Shown: piece after piece, positions 25,491 through 33,736 of the stretch
How the letters are laid out: each line of letters starts with the position of its first letter
Numbering within the stretch: the stretch's first letter is position 1
DNA from: Janthinobacterium sp. PC23-8
GTDB taxonomy: Bacteria > Pseudomonadota > Gammaproteobacteria > Burkholderiales > Burkholderiaceae_D
DNA: 64,000 nt
NCBI RefSeq assembly: GCF_002250505.1
Contig: NZ_NJGY01000002.1
Location: 714,407-778,406, forward strand
Reading direction: 5' to 3'
The notes under the pieces: model-generated
Database searches by the model: none
Seen by the model: the letters and a program-made list of their open reading frames with translations, nothing else
What the model was told of the DNA's origin: nothing
Made by a program: the position numbers and the translations under genes

Positions 25491-25604
25491 CAACGCCGCC
25501 TGTACCTGTGCGCGGCGTATCGGTTAACATGGCGGGGCAAACCCGTGCCGTGCATCAAAAACGCTCTGGCGGGCCAGCATCTTTCCTGTCAACGAGATAT
25601 ACGC

Positions 25605-25925
25605 ATGCAAACCAACCCTGAAAAAGACACCGACCTGCGCCTGAAAGTGAACAGCGAAACAGCCCGCCTGCCCTGGCGCGAGCTGGAAAAGCATTTTGCG
25701 CAAGGCAATGTGGTGTGGATCGCCAACGAACTCGACCTGGTCGAAGTGGCGGTGCGCATCTCGCACGACGACAAGATCACCATTACCCAGTGGATGGCCG
25801 ACGGCCAGCTGGCCAAGGTGTCGGACCAGCAGGCGCTGGACTGGCAGGCGGCAGATGCGTCGCTGTGGGCCGTGGTCGTCAGCCCGTTTATTCTGGTGCA
25901 GCAGGACAAACCCACCAGGCACTGA
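25605..25925 (+). CDS. DUF2288 family protein
   Basis: A 106-residue cytoplasmic protein of unknown function. It matches the DUF2288 pattern: LPWRELEKHFAQGNVVWI, ELDLVEVAV, a variable helix, and the ending LWAVVVSPFILVQQ. The frame is open further upstream, but the family homology starts at the ATG at 25605, with a weak GAGA ribosome site. It stands alone, convergent with the gene that follows. Confidence 0.8.
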   Translation: MQTNPEKDTDLRLKVNSETARLPWRELEKHFAQGNVVWIANELDLVEVAVRISHDDKITITQWMADGQLAKVSDQQALDWQAADASLWAVVVSPFILVQQDKPTRH

Positions 25926-25948
25926 TACAGACGTTGCGCAATCTCGCG

Positions 25949-26695
25949 CTAAAAACGTCCACTGTCCAGGCTCCCGCGCCGGGTCAACCCGGCGCAAACC
26001 GGCCGAGACACCCGCTCTCGGCGAATCAAGCCAGCCAATTGCTCGATTTGCTCAGGCCCGAAGCGCACCCATCCATTATTGACCAGATTGTTTGTCCGCA
26101 CCCATAGCGTGTTGTTTCGCAGACGCCATGACAGCGAATGTCGAGGCTGCTTCACGACCGCTTCACTGGTCCAGCCCACCGCCAGAGTCGGACTCTTCCC
26201 AAGCCACCAATCATGTTGAGTTTTGCCATGCAGAATCACCACTTCGGGCTTGAATTTATCCACCATCTCAACAAGCCGGTCACTCATTTCGGACCGCACC
26301 GCGCGTCGGTAAGCAAGATTGTTCTTAAACAAATCGTGATACAGCTTGGGCCAGCTCTCAAGCTGCGGCTTCGGCAAGGGCAGAATTTCACTCAGCAATA
26401 AGTCGCTTACATCAATATCCAGCCTGCCAAGCAAGGTATTGCAGCCATACACCGCCTGATATATTTTGTGGGCGTTGGTCCAAACAGGCACTTCCTGCAT
26501 GGCCGGCAGCTTGTCAAGCAAATCGATATGAAAATCTTCCAGGTCTATAAAGCATTTTGGATGCGCCACGCGCCAAGCGATACGCTTTTCGAGATCGGCA
26601 AGCGTACAATGCTCTTCAAGCCCAACCACCCAACATCGTGCTGCCGGATGGCCGTAGCCGAACATTTTCTTCATCGCAGCGAGACGATCAGCCAT
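25949..26695 (-). CDS. AT-richer gene coupled to livF; possible uracil-DNA-glycosylase-fold protein
   Basis: A 248-residue protein. The N-terminal motif FGYGHPAARCWVVGLEEH and the later VVILHGKTQHDWW recall a family of uncharacterised proteins with a uracil-DNA-glycosylase-like fold, but this is from memory of the pattern and is not secure. It has no signal peptide or membrane helix. The ATG overlaps the livF stop (TGATG), so it is read from the liv transcript. Its base composition is clearly more AT-rich than livF and the codon use differs, which suggests it came from elsewhere. Function unknown. Confidence 0.5.
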   Translation of the reverse strand: MADRLAAMKKMFGYGHPAARCWVVGLEEHCTLADLEKRIAWRVAHPKCFIDLEDFHIDLLDKLPAMQEVPVWTNAHKIYQAVYGCNTLLGRLDIDVSDLLLSEILPLPKPQLESWPKLYHDLFKNNLAYRRAVRSEMSDRLVEMVDKFKPEVVILHGKTQHDWWLGKSPTLAVGWTSEAVVKQPRHSLSWRLRNNTLWVRTNNLVNNGWVRFGPEQIEQLAGLIRRERVSRPVCAGLTRRGSLDSGRF

Positions 26696-27417
26696 CAATG
26701 CCCGCCGCCCAGGTAGGCCGCAATCACCTTCGGATCGGTTTTGAGGCTCTCGGCCGGCCCGTGCACCGAAATGCTGCCGTTTTCCAGCACATAGCCATAA
26801 TCGGCCACGTTCAGGGCGGCGGCGGCGAATTGCTCCACCAGCAGCATGGTCACGCCCTCGCCTTTCAGGCGCGTGATGATGCGGAACACTTCCTCGACCA
26901 GGATAGGCGCCAGGCCCATCGACGGCTCGTCCAGCAGGATCACTTCCGGGTTCAGCATCACGGCGCGCGCCATGGCCAGCATCTGCTGTTCGCCGCCGGA
27001 CAAGGTGCCGGCCAGCTGGTGCTGGCGCTCTTTCAGGCGCGGAAACAGCTCCAGCGCCTTTTCCAGGTCGCGCTTGATGTCCCCCTTGGGCCGTGCCCGC
27101 GTAAAACGGGGAAACGCGCCCAGCAGCAGGTTGTCGGTGACCGACATCGAGGCGAACACGCGCCGCCCTTCCGGCGAATGGGCCAGGCCGGCGCGGGCGA
27201 TGCGGTGCGAATCGAGGCCTGTCACGTCCTTGCCTTTCAAGGTGACGGTGCCGGACTTCGGCTTGATCATGCCGGAAATGGCGCGCATGGTGGTGGTCTT
27301 GCCGGCGCCGTTCGAGCCGATCAGGGTCACCAGCTTGCCTTTCGGCACCTCCAGGGAAATGCCATGCAGCACTTCGACTTTGCCGTAGGCGGCGTGCAGA
27401 TTATTAATGGTCAGCAT
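26695..27417 (-). CDS. livF: Branched-chain amino-acid ABC transporter ATPase LivF
   Basis: Second ATPase of the high-affinity branched-chain amino-acid importer (HAAT family). The 240 residues show Walker A IGSNGAGKTT, signature TLSGGEQQMLAMARAVM, Walker B VILLDEPSMGLAP and the LivF-type ending (ESLKTDPKVIAAYLGGGH). It lies 10 bases after the livM-livG fusion and 1 base overlaps the next gene's ATG. Substrate is by family (Leu/Ile/Val or related amides). Confidence 0.93.
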   Translation of the reverse strand: MLTINNLHAAYGKVEVLHGISLEVPKGKLVTLIGSNGAGKTTTMRAISGMIKPKSGTVTLKGKDVTGLDSHRIARAGLAHSPEGRRVFASMSVTDNLLLGAFPRFTRARPKGDIKRDLEKALELFPRLKERQHQLAGTLSGGEQQMLAMARAVMLNPEVILLDEPSMGLAPILVEEVFRIITRLKGEGVTMLLVEQFAAAALNVADYGYVLENGSISVHGPAESLKTDPKVIAAYLGGGH

Positions 27418-27427
27418 GGTGTTCCTC

Positions 27428-29368
27428 TCAATGGGGCGCGTTGGCCAGGGTCTCTTCGCTGCCGCCCAGGTAGGCTTCGATCACTTTCGGGTCGCTCTGC
27501 ACCGCGCTCGGGATGCCCTCGGCAATCTTCTGGCCGAAGTCCAGCACCGTCACCACGTCCGACAAGGCCATCACCACATCCATATGGTGCTCGATCAGGA
27601 TAATGGTGATGCCGTGCTCGCGAATCTTGCGGATAATCGCCATCAGCTCCTTGATATCGGGCGCCGTCAGGCCGGCCGCTGGTTCGTCCAACAGCAGCAA
27701 GCGCGGGTTGAGTCCCAGCGCGCGGCCGATTTCCAGCAGCCGCTGCTTGCCGTACGGCAGATTGCGCGCCTCTTCATTGGCCAGGTCCGCCAGGCCGACG
27801 AATTCGAGGATGCTGGCGGCCCGCGCGCGCGCCGCCTTTTCCTCGCTTTGACAACGCGGCGTTTGCAGCATCACGTCCAGCACATTCGAATGGAACGTGT
27901 TGTGCAGGCCCACCAGCACGTTTTCGGTGGCCGTCATTTCGCCGAACAGCTGCACGTTCTGGAACGTGCGCGCCACGCCACCCAAGGCGATTTCGGACGG
28001 CGTGCGCCCGGAAATCACGGCGCCGGCGAACTCCACCTTGCCGGCCGTCGGCTTGTAGATGCCGGTCAGCACATTCATCATGGTGCTCTTGCCCGAACCG
28101 TTGGGACCGATCAGGCCGTGCACCGAGCCTTGCGTGACGTTCAAATCGACCTGGTTCAGCGCCTTCAGGCCGCCGAACTGCATCAGCGCCTGGTCGACGC
28201 GCAGCAAGGTCGCGCCCTTCTGGCCGCCCTGGGCGTGGTCAAACGGCGCCACGCCGCTGGCGGCGACGGCCGCCACATGGCGCCGGCCCTTGCCCACAAA
28301 GCTCATCAGGAAGCCGACGATGCCGTCCTGCAGGTAGTACACCACGAACAGGGTCATCAGGCCGAAGATGGTCAATCGCCAGTCGACCATATTGTCCAGC
28401 TTGTAGGAAAACGCGGCCAGGCCGATGGTGGCGACCACCGGCACGATCACGCCGCGCAGCGTACTGCGTTTTTTCGCCAGCATGATGGCGGAACCAACTA
28501 CGCCCAGCACGGCGGCGGTGACCGCAATCTTGCGGAACAGTTCGATGTCCGACAGCAGGCTGGGCAGCATCACCACGATCAGCGCGCCGATCAGGGAGCC
28601 CGAACGCGTCTTGCGCCCGCCCATGATGACGGCCAGCAGGAACAATATCGTCAGCTCGAAGTTGTAGGTATTCGGTGAAATATATTCTTCCGAGTACGCA
28701 TACAGGCTGCCGGCCAGGCCGGCAAAACCGGCGCTGATGACAAACGCATACACCTTGTAACGGTAGACCGAGACGCCCATGCAGTCGGAGGCGATCGGGC
28801 TGTCGCGCAGCGCCTCGAAGGCCCGCCCCAGGTTCGACTTCAGGATGCGGTGCACGACAATCAGCGAAATGACCATCAGCGCGGCCACCATATAGTAGTA
28901 CTCGACCTCCGACAATTTATGGCCGAAGACGGACGGCTTGTGGATCTTGATGCCCATCGGGCCTTCCGTCAGGAAGCTCATTTCATTGATCAGGATTTGC
29001 ACGATGGTGCCGAAGGCCAGGGTCACCATGGCCAGATACGGCCCGGTTACCCGCAAGGCCGGCAAGGCCAGGATGGCGCCGAACACGGCCGCACCAACAA
29101 TACTGGCGGGCATGGCCAGCCAGAACGGCAGGCCCAGCTTGAATACCAGCACGCCGGTGGCATATGAGCCGATGCCGAACAGCCCGGCGTGGCCGAGCGA
29201 CACCTGGCCCGTGTAGCCGACCACGATATCGAGGCCGAACAGCAGGATGGCATAAATCAGGATGGTTTCGGCCAGGTGGATATAGTAGGGATTCGGGATA
29301 ACGACCGGAAACAGCGCGAGCACGGCCAGTCCCGCCGCGCACAGCGCCAGCTTGGTGATATTGTTCAT
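27428..29368 (-). CDS. livMG: Fused LivM permease-LivG ATPase
   Basis: One reading frame of 646 residues carries both the LivM permease (membrane helices to about residue 300, with GYTGQVSLGHAGLFGIG and the conserved EALRDSPIASDCMG loop) and the LivG ATPase (Walker A G421-PNGSGKST, LPYGKQRLLEIGRAL, LLLLDEPAAGLTAPD). Between them are two or three extra helices (about 305-357) and a linker rich in alanine and glycine. Separate genes are the rule in most bacteria. The ATG at 29368 has GAGGGA 5 bases upstream; the frame extends to 29506 inside livH but without homology. Confidence 0.92.
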   Translation of the reverse strand: MNNITKLALCAAGLAVLALFPVVIPNPYYIHLAETILIYAILLFGLDIVVGYTGQVSLGHAGLFGIGSYATGVLVFKLGLPFWLAMPASIVGAAVFGAILALPALRVTGPYLAMVTLAFGTIVQILINEMSFLTEGPMGIKIHKPSVFGHKLSEVEYYYMVAALMVISLIVVHRILKSNLGRAFEALRDSPIASDCMGVSVYRYKVYAFVISAGFAGLAGSLYAYSEEYISPNTYNFELTILFLLAVIMGGRKTRSGSLIGALIVVMLPSLLSDIELFRKIAVTAAVLGVVGSAIMLAKKRSTLRGVIVPVVATIGLAAFSYKLDNMVDWRLTIFGLMTLFVVYYLQDGIVGFLMSFVGKGRRHVAAVAASGVAPFDHAQGGQKGATLLRVDQALMQFGGLKALNQVDLNVTQGSVHGLIGPNGSGKSTMMNVLTGIYKPTAGKVEFAGAVISGRTPSEIALGGVARTFQNVQLFGEMTATENVLVGLHNTFHSNVLDVMLQTPRCQSEEKAARARAASILEFVGLADLANEEARNLPYGKQRLLEIGRALGLNPRLLLLDEPAAGLTAPDIKELMAIIRKIREHGITIILIEHHMDVVMALSDVVTVLDFGQKIAEGIPSAVQSDPKVIEAYLGGSEETLANAPH

Positions 29369-29375
29369 GGTTCCC

Positions 29376-30266
29376 TCAGACTTTCTTGATCGCGGCTTTG
29401 CCGAACAGGCCGGACGGCTTGACGGCCAGCACCAGCAACAGCAACAGCAGGCCCGGCACTTCCTTGTAGCCGGTGGAGATGTAGTAACCGGTGGTGGTCT
29501 CCGCAATGCCCAGTATCAGGCCGCCGACGATGGCACCCACGCCCGAAGTGAGTCCGCCAATGATCGCCACTGCAAACGCTTTCAGGCCCAGCGAAGCGCC
29601 CATGGTGGCGCCCGTCAGTGTCAATGGCGCCACCAGCACGCCGGCAAACGCGGCCGTGGCCGACGACAGTGCATACGAAAACGTGATCACCATGCCCGTA
29701 TTGATGCCCATCAAGCCCGCCGCGTCGCGGTCGTTGGCGGTGGCCACCACGGCCTTGCCGTAGATCGACTTGCGGTTGAACACTTCGACGGCCAGCATGA
29801 TGGCCAGCGCGCCGACGATCACCGCCACCTGCATCTGCTGCACATTGGCGCCGAACACCTGGAACGGCGCGGCCGACAGGGGCGAGGGGAACATCAGGTC
29901 GTCCTTGCCCCAGATATTTTCCGCCACGTTCTTGAAAATGATGGCCAGCGCGATGGTCGACATGATCCAGCCAAATTCGGACTTGATCTTGATGGCCGGG
30001 CGCACGCCGATCCACTCGACGAACACGCCCTGCAGCGCGCCGAAGGCGATCACGATGGGGATCATCAGGAGATAGCTCATGTAGGGGCCGCCGTGGATGC
30101 TGCCCACCAGGGACAGGCCGACCAGTGCGCCCAGCATCAGGGACTCGCCCTGGCCGAAATTGAGCGTGCCGGAGGTGGCGAAGGTGAGTTGATAGCCGAA
30201 GGCGATGACGGCATAAATCATGCCCAATGCTACGCCGCTAAACACGAGCTGCAGGAAGATTTCCAT
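29376..30266 (-). CDS. livH: Branched-chain amino-acid ABC transporter permease LivH
   Basis: Inner-membrane permease of the Liv importer, 296 residues with about eight hydrophobic helices. Typical sequence includes MIYAVIAFGYQLTFATSGTLNFGQGE near the N-terminus, GKAVVATANDRDAAGLMGINT in the central loop, and IGGLTSGVGAIVGGLILG near the end. It is followed 7 bases later by livMG and preceded by livK across a hairpin-containing spacer of 108 bases. Confidence 0.93.
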   Translation of the reverse strand: MEIFLQLVFSGVALGMIYAVIAFGYQLTFATSGTLNFGQGESLMLGALVGLSLVGSIHGGPYMSYLLMIPIVIAFGALQGVFVEWIGVRPAIKIKSEFGWIMSTIALAIIFKNVAENIWGKDDLMFPSPLSAAPFQVFGANVQQMQVAVIVGALAIMLAVEVFNRKSIYGKAVVATANDRDAAGLMGINTGMVITFSYALSSATAAFAGVLVAPLTLTGATMGASLGLKAFAVAIIGGLTSGVGAIVGGLILGIAETTTGYYISTGYKEVPGLLLLLLVLAVKPSGLFGKAAIKKV

Positions 30267-30310
30267 GGTATTCCCCGGGTGACGGCAGCCTGGCGGCGGC
30301 CGACGGACGA

Positions 30311-30349
30311 CAAAAGAATGGCCAGGCTTGAATCAATCAAGGCTGGCCA
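30311..30349 (-). terminator. Hairpin with T run between livK and livH (partial terminator or processing site)
   Basis: On the minus strand a long stem TGGCCAG-C-CTTGA pairs with TCAAG-C-CTGGCCA with one mismatch (arms 30336-30349 and 30319-30331) and is followed by TTCTTTTG. It sits between the binding-protein gene and its permease. Such hairpins often lower downstream expression or protect the upstream mRNA, giving more binding protein than transporter. Confidence 0.65.
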
Positions 30350-30374
30350 CGGGACAAGTGACGGCGAGGCGGGC

Positions 30375-31526
30375 TTATTTGGCCTGCACGACCTTGCCAT
30401 CCCTGACTTCGCCAAACACCGTCACGTCGGCGGTAATCGCCTCATGGTCGGTCTTGCTGAACGGCTTGTCGTAGGTGGTGACGGCGCCTTCCACTTTTTC
30501 CGTCAGGTTTTCCAGCGCGGCGCGCACTTTCGGGCCATCCGTGCCGCCGGCCTGCTTGATGGCGGCCGCCAGCAGGTAGATGGAGTCATAGCCTTGCGCG
30601 GCCGACACGGCCGACGGCATGCGGCCACCCGACGGTTTGTAGGTGGCGACATAGGCGTCGATAAAGGCCTTGCGCTTGGGCGTGCTGGCGTCCTGGATAA
30701 AGGTTTGCGGCATGCGCGTGCCGTTGCCGTTCTTGCCGGCGTTATCGATGAAGTTACCCATGGCCAGGGTCCAGCTGCCGATCATCGGCACTTTCCAGCC
30801 CAGCTTTTCCATGCCGTTGGCAATCTGCGCCAGTTCCGGGCCGATGCCGTAGGTCAGCACCACTTCCGCGCCGGCCTGCTTGGCCTTGAGCAGCTGGGCC
30901 GTCATGTCGACGTCCTTGATATTGTATTTCTCGACCGCCACCGCCTTCAGGCCTTTTTTGTCGAGCGCCTTTTCCAGGTCTTCGCGGCCCAGCTGGCCAT
31001 AATTGGTGGAGTCGGCCAGGATCGCCACTTTCTTGAAATTGCGGCGCGTCGCTTCCTCGACGATCATGTGCGACTGGATCTGGTCGTTGGCGGCGTTGCG
31101 GAAGATATAGTTTTCAGGCTGGTCGGCAAACTGCTTGGTGACGATGGAGCCGGTGGCCACATTGTTCATCACGGGAATCTTGGCTTCCTGATAGAAGCGC
31201 TGCGAGGCCAGCGCCACGCCCGTATTGATATAGCCGACGGTGGCGGCGACTTTTTCCTTGTTGATCAGTTCCTGGGCGATCTGCACGCCGCGTTCGTTCT
31301 TGGCTTCGTCGTCGCGCTCGATCAGCAGCAGCGAGCGGCCCAGCACGCCGCCCTTGGCATTGATTTCCGCCACGGCCAGCTTGACGCCGTCGCGCATCGA
31401 CACGCCCATCGGCGCCGAACCGCCCGTGAACGGACCGGACACGCCAATCTTGATGGGGTCGGCTGCCACCGCCATTTGCGAGAAACCCAACACCAAACTT
31501 GCCACAAGCAATTTCTGTTTGAACAT
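30375..31526 (-). CDS. livK: Branched-chain amino-acid ABC transporter substrate-binding protein
   Basis: Periplasmic binding protein of the Liv system, 383 residues with a signal peptide (MFKQKLLVASLVLGFSQMAVA, cut before ADPIKIG). The mature part has the Leu/Ile/Val-binding fold: GPFTGGSAPMGVSMRDGVKLAV, INAKGGVLGR, and ATSxxTNYGQ-type segments. Several ATGs are in frame upstream; GAGGAG lies 9 bases before the ATG at 31526, and the signal peptide begins there, which decides the start. It leads the livK-livH-livMG-livF operon. Confidence 0.93.
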   Translation of the reverse strand: MFKQKLLVASLVLGFSQMAVAADPIKIGVSGPFTGGSAPMGVSMRDGVKLAVAEINAKGGVLGRSLLLIERDDEAKNERGVQIAQELINKEKVAATVGYINTGVALASQRFYQEAKIPVMNNVATGSIVTKQFADQPENYIFRNAANDQIQSHMIVEEATRRNFKKVAILADSTNYGQLGREDLEKALDKKGLKAVAVEKYNIKDVDMTAQLLKAKQAGAEVVLTYGIGPELAQIANGMEKLGWKVPMIGSWTLAMGNFIDNAGKNGNGTRMPQTFIQDASTPKRKAFIDAYVATYKPSGGRMPSAVSAAQGYDSIYLLAAAIKQAGGTDGPKVRAALENLTEKVEGAVTTYDKPFSKTDHEAITADVTVFGEVRDGKVVQAK

Positions 31527-31896
31527 TATTGTCATCTCCTCTGATACACCGTGTTTGCGCCACTTATTTTTATAGTCGTACGCTGGATAACCGCCCCATC
31601 GATAATTCATTGTAGGGTAGTAATGTGGCACCAGCAACAACTACATATGACGCGTCGCAGCATATCAAAAACAACAAGATGCCTACATGGTTGTCAGTGT
31701 TTTGTAAGGAAAATATGAAGCAAACAGGCAGCCGCATGTAGCCAGAAAAATGCTGCGAAGGCGGGCTATACAAATGACATACGACGGCCCACCTCGTTGA
31801 GAAGACGCAAAGCCTGGCCCTTGTTGATTGATAAAGTGGGGTCTGACCATGTATCCGCATGGGGATCGTCAGCATTACACCTTGCCAGGAGGCAAT
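31527..31896. other. Divergent intergenic region between livK and the lipoprotein gene
   Basis: About 370 bases without a gene. On the minus strand it carries the livK promoter described separately and a leader of about 75 bases. On the plus side it leads to the lipoprotein gene, whose ribosome site AGGAGG is at 31887-31892. Short frames on either strand lack supporting features. I see no strong hairpin or repeat. Confidence 0.6.
31609..31637 (-). promoter_or_regulatory. Sigma-70-type promoter of the liv operon
   Basis: On the minus strand TTGCTG (31637-31632) is followed after exactly 17 bases by TACAAT (31614-31609). Five of six bases match the -10 consensus and four of six the -35. The start of transcription would fall near 31602, giving a leader of about 75 bases before the livK start codon. 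Confidence 0.65.
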
Positions 31897-32802
31897 ATGC
31901 CGTATACGCTCATCAGACCTTTTTCCACCTGCTTCGCCGCGCTAGTCATCGCCACGGTATTGAGCGGCTGTGCAACCTTCAAATCGGTTGACGAATTTGC
32001 GCAGACCAGCCAGCAAATGACGGCAACATTTGCTCCAATCGCGAATGCCACGGTCGACAGTTGCCTGGAAAACGCCCTGAGAAAAAAATTGATCTCGTCC
32101 GAGGGGTTTGACCCTGCTGCAGTCGAAACACAAGCCCGCATTGGCTGCGATGAGATTGCCGAATCCAATAAGAAAGTAGTGCGGCTGAACGGCATTCTGG
32201 TGCGCTATGCGGAAACACTGGGAAATTTAAGCGGAAGCAAGGTTGCCGATTATCACGATGAATTTAGCGGCCTCGGAGAGGCCTTGGGCAGCATCGAGCT
32301 TCCTGGCAGCAGCACACCGCTGCTGGACCCGTCGCAAGTGAACATTGCCATGAAACTCAGTGAGTACCTCGGCCGCTTACTGACACAAAACATGCAAAAA
32401 TCGGCCATCAGTGATTTACTTGATCAGCAAGAGGCCGTCAATATGATCAGCAGTGCGCTCAATACTTACGTTCAGACCGCGTATCAGTACAGGATAGACA
32501 TCGAAAGGCGCGACAGCGGTGAGTTACACAGTGCCTTGAACGCAACGGCGCGCTCCGAACCGCTGGCTACGAATTACGTCAAAGTCCGGCTTTATCGCGA
32601 CGAAAAACAATTAAGTGAACGCGCGAAAATCCCGGATGCCTATGCTAAAGCAGTGACCGCTTTTCAAGACAGCGTGAAGAACTTGCGCAACGAAAAACAG
32701 CAGGACGACAGCGAGCGGCTACGGCAACAACTACTGGCATTTTCCGAACGTGTAGATGAGCTGAAACATCAGGTAGCATTCCTTGCACCTGCAAAATGGT
32801 AG
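31897..32802 (+). CDS. Unknown helical lipoprotein (first gene of an AT-richer pair)
   Basis: A 301-residue predicted lipoprotein: signal helix FSTCFAALVIATVLSGC with lipobox LSGC near residue 24, then a mature part that is almost wholly charged and polar and looks alpha-helical (for example EKQQDDSERLRQQLLAFSERVDEL). I do not recognise the family. AGGAGG sits 5 bases before the ATG at 31897, which also starts the signal sequence. The gene has clearly lower GC and different codon use from its neighbours. The next gene begins 9 bases after its stop with its own GGAG, so the two form an operon. Confidence 0.72.
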   Translation: MPYTLIRPFSTCFAALVIATVLSGCATFKSVDEFAQTSQQMTATFAPIANATVDSCLENALRKKLISSEGFDPAAVETQARIGCDEIAESNKKVVRLNGILVRYAETLGNLSGSKVADYHDEFSGLGEALGSIELPGSSTPLLDPSQVNIAMKLSEYLGRLLTQNMQKSAISDLLDQQEAVNMISSALNTYVQTAYQYRIDIERRDSGELHSALNATARSEPLATNYVKVRLYRDEKQLSERAKIPDAYAKAVTAFQDSVKNLRNEKQQDDSERLRQQLLAFSERVDELKHQVAFLAPAKW

Positions 32803-32811
32803 GAGATGATC

Positions 32812-33282
32812 ATGCCGACAATAAACAAACAAGCCACTTTCAAAGCGTTTGAGATAGCCAATAACTTATCCGAAATTTCCACGCTGTTAATGGCACGCCG
32901 CATAAAAGGACGCGGCACGCTGGACGCGCAGCAAAAAAAAGACATGGAAGAGCTTGAAGACCATTTGGATGAACTGGTGGCCCGCTTGCAAGCGCACGGT
33001 ATCGACATGATCGCCGCAGGCGCACAAGATGCGGCCATAAAGGCCGACAGGGCAATCGATATCGCGAATGCCAAGCTGGAAAAAATCAACAACATCAAGC
33101 GCACGATCAACATTGCAGCTTCAGTAGTCCATGTTGCGGCAACCCTGCTTTCAAAAGACGTGATGGGCGTCATCGAGGCGACGAAAGAGCTTCACGAGTT
33201 GACGGAGGAAAAAGACGAGACGAAAAATGACGGCATCAAAGCTCAGGCTCCCGGTGCCCCATCGCATGCTCAGCAATCTTGA
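32812..33282 (+). CDS. Unknown small helical protein (second gene of the AT-richer pair)
   Basis: A 156-residue protein without signal peptide. It appears entirely helical: an amphipathic N-terminal part (EISTLLMARR), a charged coiled-coil-like stretch (QKKDMEELEDHLDELVARLQ), and a moderately hydrophobic helix (TINIAASVVHVAATLL) before a charged tail. I do not recognise it. GGAG lies 6 bases before the ATG at 32812. Its last 47 bases overlap the convergent Sel1-type gene. Pairing with the lipoprotein and shared low GC suggest they arrived and work together. Confidence 0.65.
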   Translation: MPTINKQATFKAFEIANNLSEISTLLMARRIKGRGTLDAQQKKDMEELEDHLDELVARLQAHGIDMIAAGAQDAAIKADRAIDIANAKLEKINNIKRTINIAASVVHVAATLLSKDVMGVIEATKELHELTEEKDETKNDGIKAQAPGAPSHAQQS

Positions 33283-33736
33283 GATAGAGAGCCGCCTGCG
33301 TCTCATTACGTGCATAGCCCATCGCCCCTTCATTGAGGGCGATGGCTTTTTGCATCAGCGCTTCCGGATATTCCAGCGCGCAGGCAGCATCCAGCCACTG
33401 GCGCGCCCTGGCCGGATCGTTGCTGGCCAGCATATTGGCGGCGATAAACATGGCGGGCGCCACCTGGCGCTCCCCGGCCAGCTCCAGCCAGCGCAAGGCG
33501 GACGCACTGTCCTGCTCGCCGCCCATGCCGTTCTTGAGCATCAGCCCCAGGTAATAGGCGCCTGCGCCGCTGCCCTGCAAAGCCGCCTGCTCGAACAGCA
33601 AGCGCGCCTGTGGCGCACCCGCCGCGCCCGAGCGCATCAGGACCTTGGCCTTTTTCACTTGCCCGGCCGTATCCAGGGCGTAAGCCGCAGGCGCCGCCAT
33701 CAGCATCACGGCGACCAGTACAGCCGTCAACTTCAC
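33236..33736 (-). CDS. Secreted Sel1/TPR-like repeat protein
   Basis: A 166-residue protein with a signal peptide (MKLTAVLVAVMLMAAPAAYA) and Sel1-type helical repeats (ARLLFEQAALQGSGAGAYYLGLML, SALRWLELAGERQVAPAMFIAA, ARQWLDAACALEYPEALMQKA). Such proteins usually mediate protein-protein contacts in the envelope. The GTG start overlaps the stop of the CpdB-like gene (GTGA), indicating translational coupling. The 3' end overlaps the AT-richer gene on the other strand by 47 bases. Confidence 0.8.
   Translation of the reverse strand: MKLTAVLVAVMLMAAPAAYALDTAGQVKKAKVLMRSGAAGAPQARLLFEQAALQGSGAGAYYLGLMLKNGMGGEQDSASALRWLELAGERQVAPAMFIAANMLASNDPARARQWLDAACALEYPEALMQKAIALNEGAMGYARNETQAALYLKIAEHAMGHREPEL

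Noticed and set aside
29352-31544. 730-codon open frame opposite livH and livK
   Set aside because: Low-complexity product (H, Q, G, R), no ribosome site, and two well-supported genes lie on the other strand.
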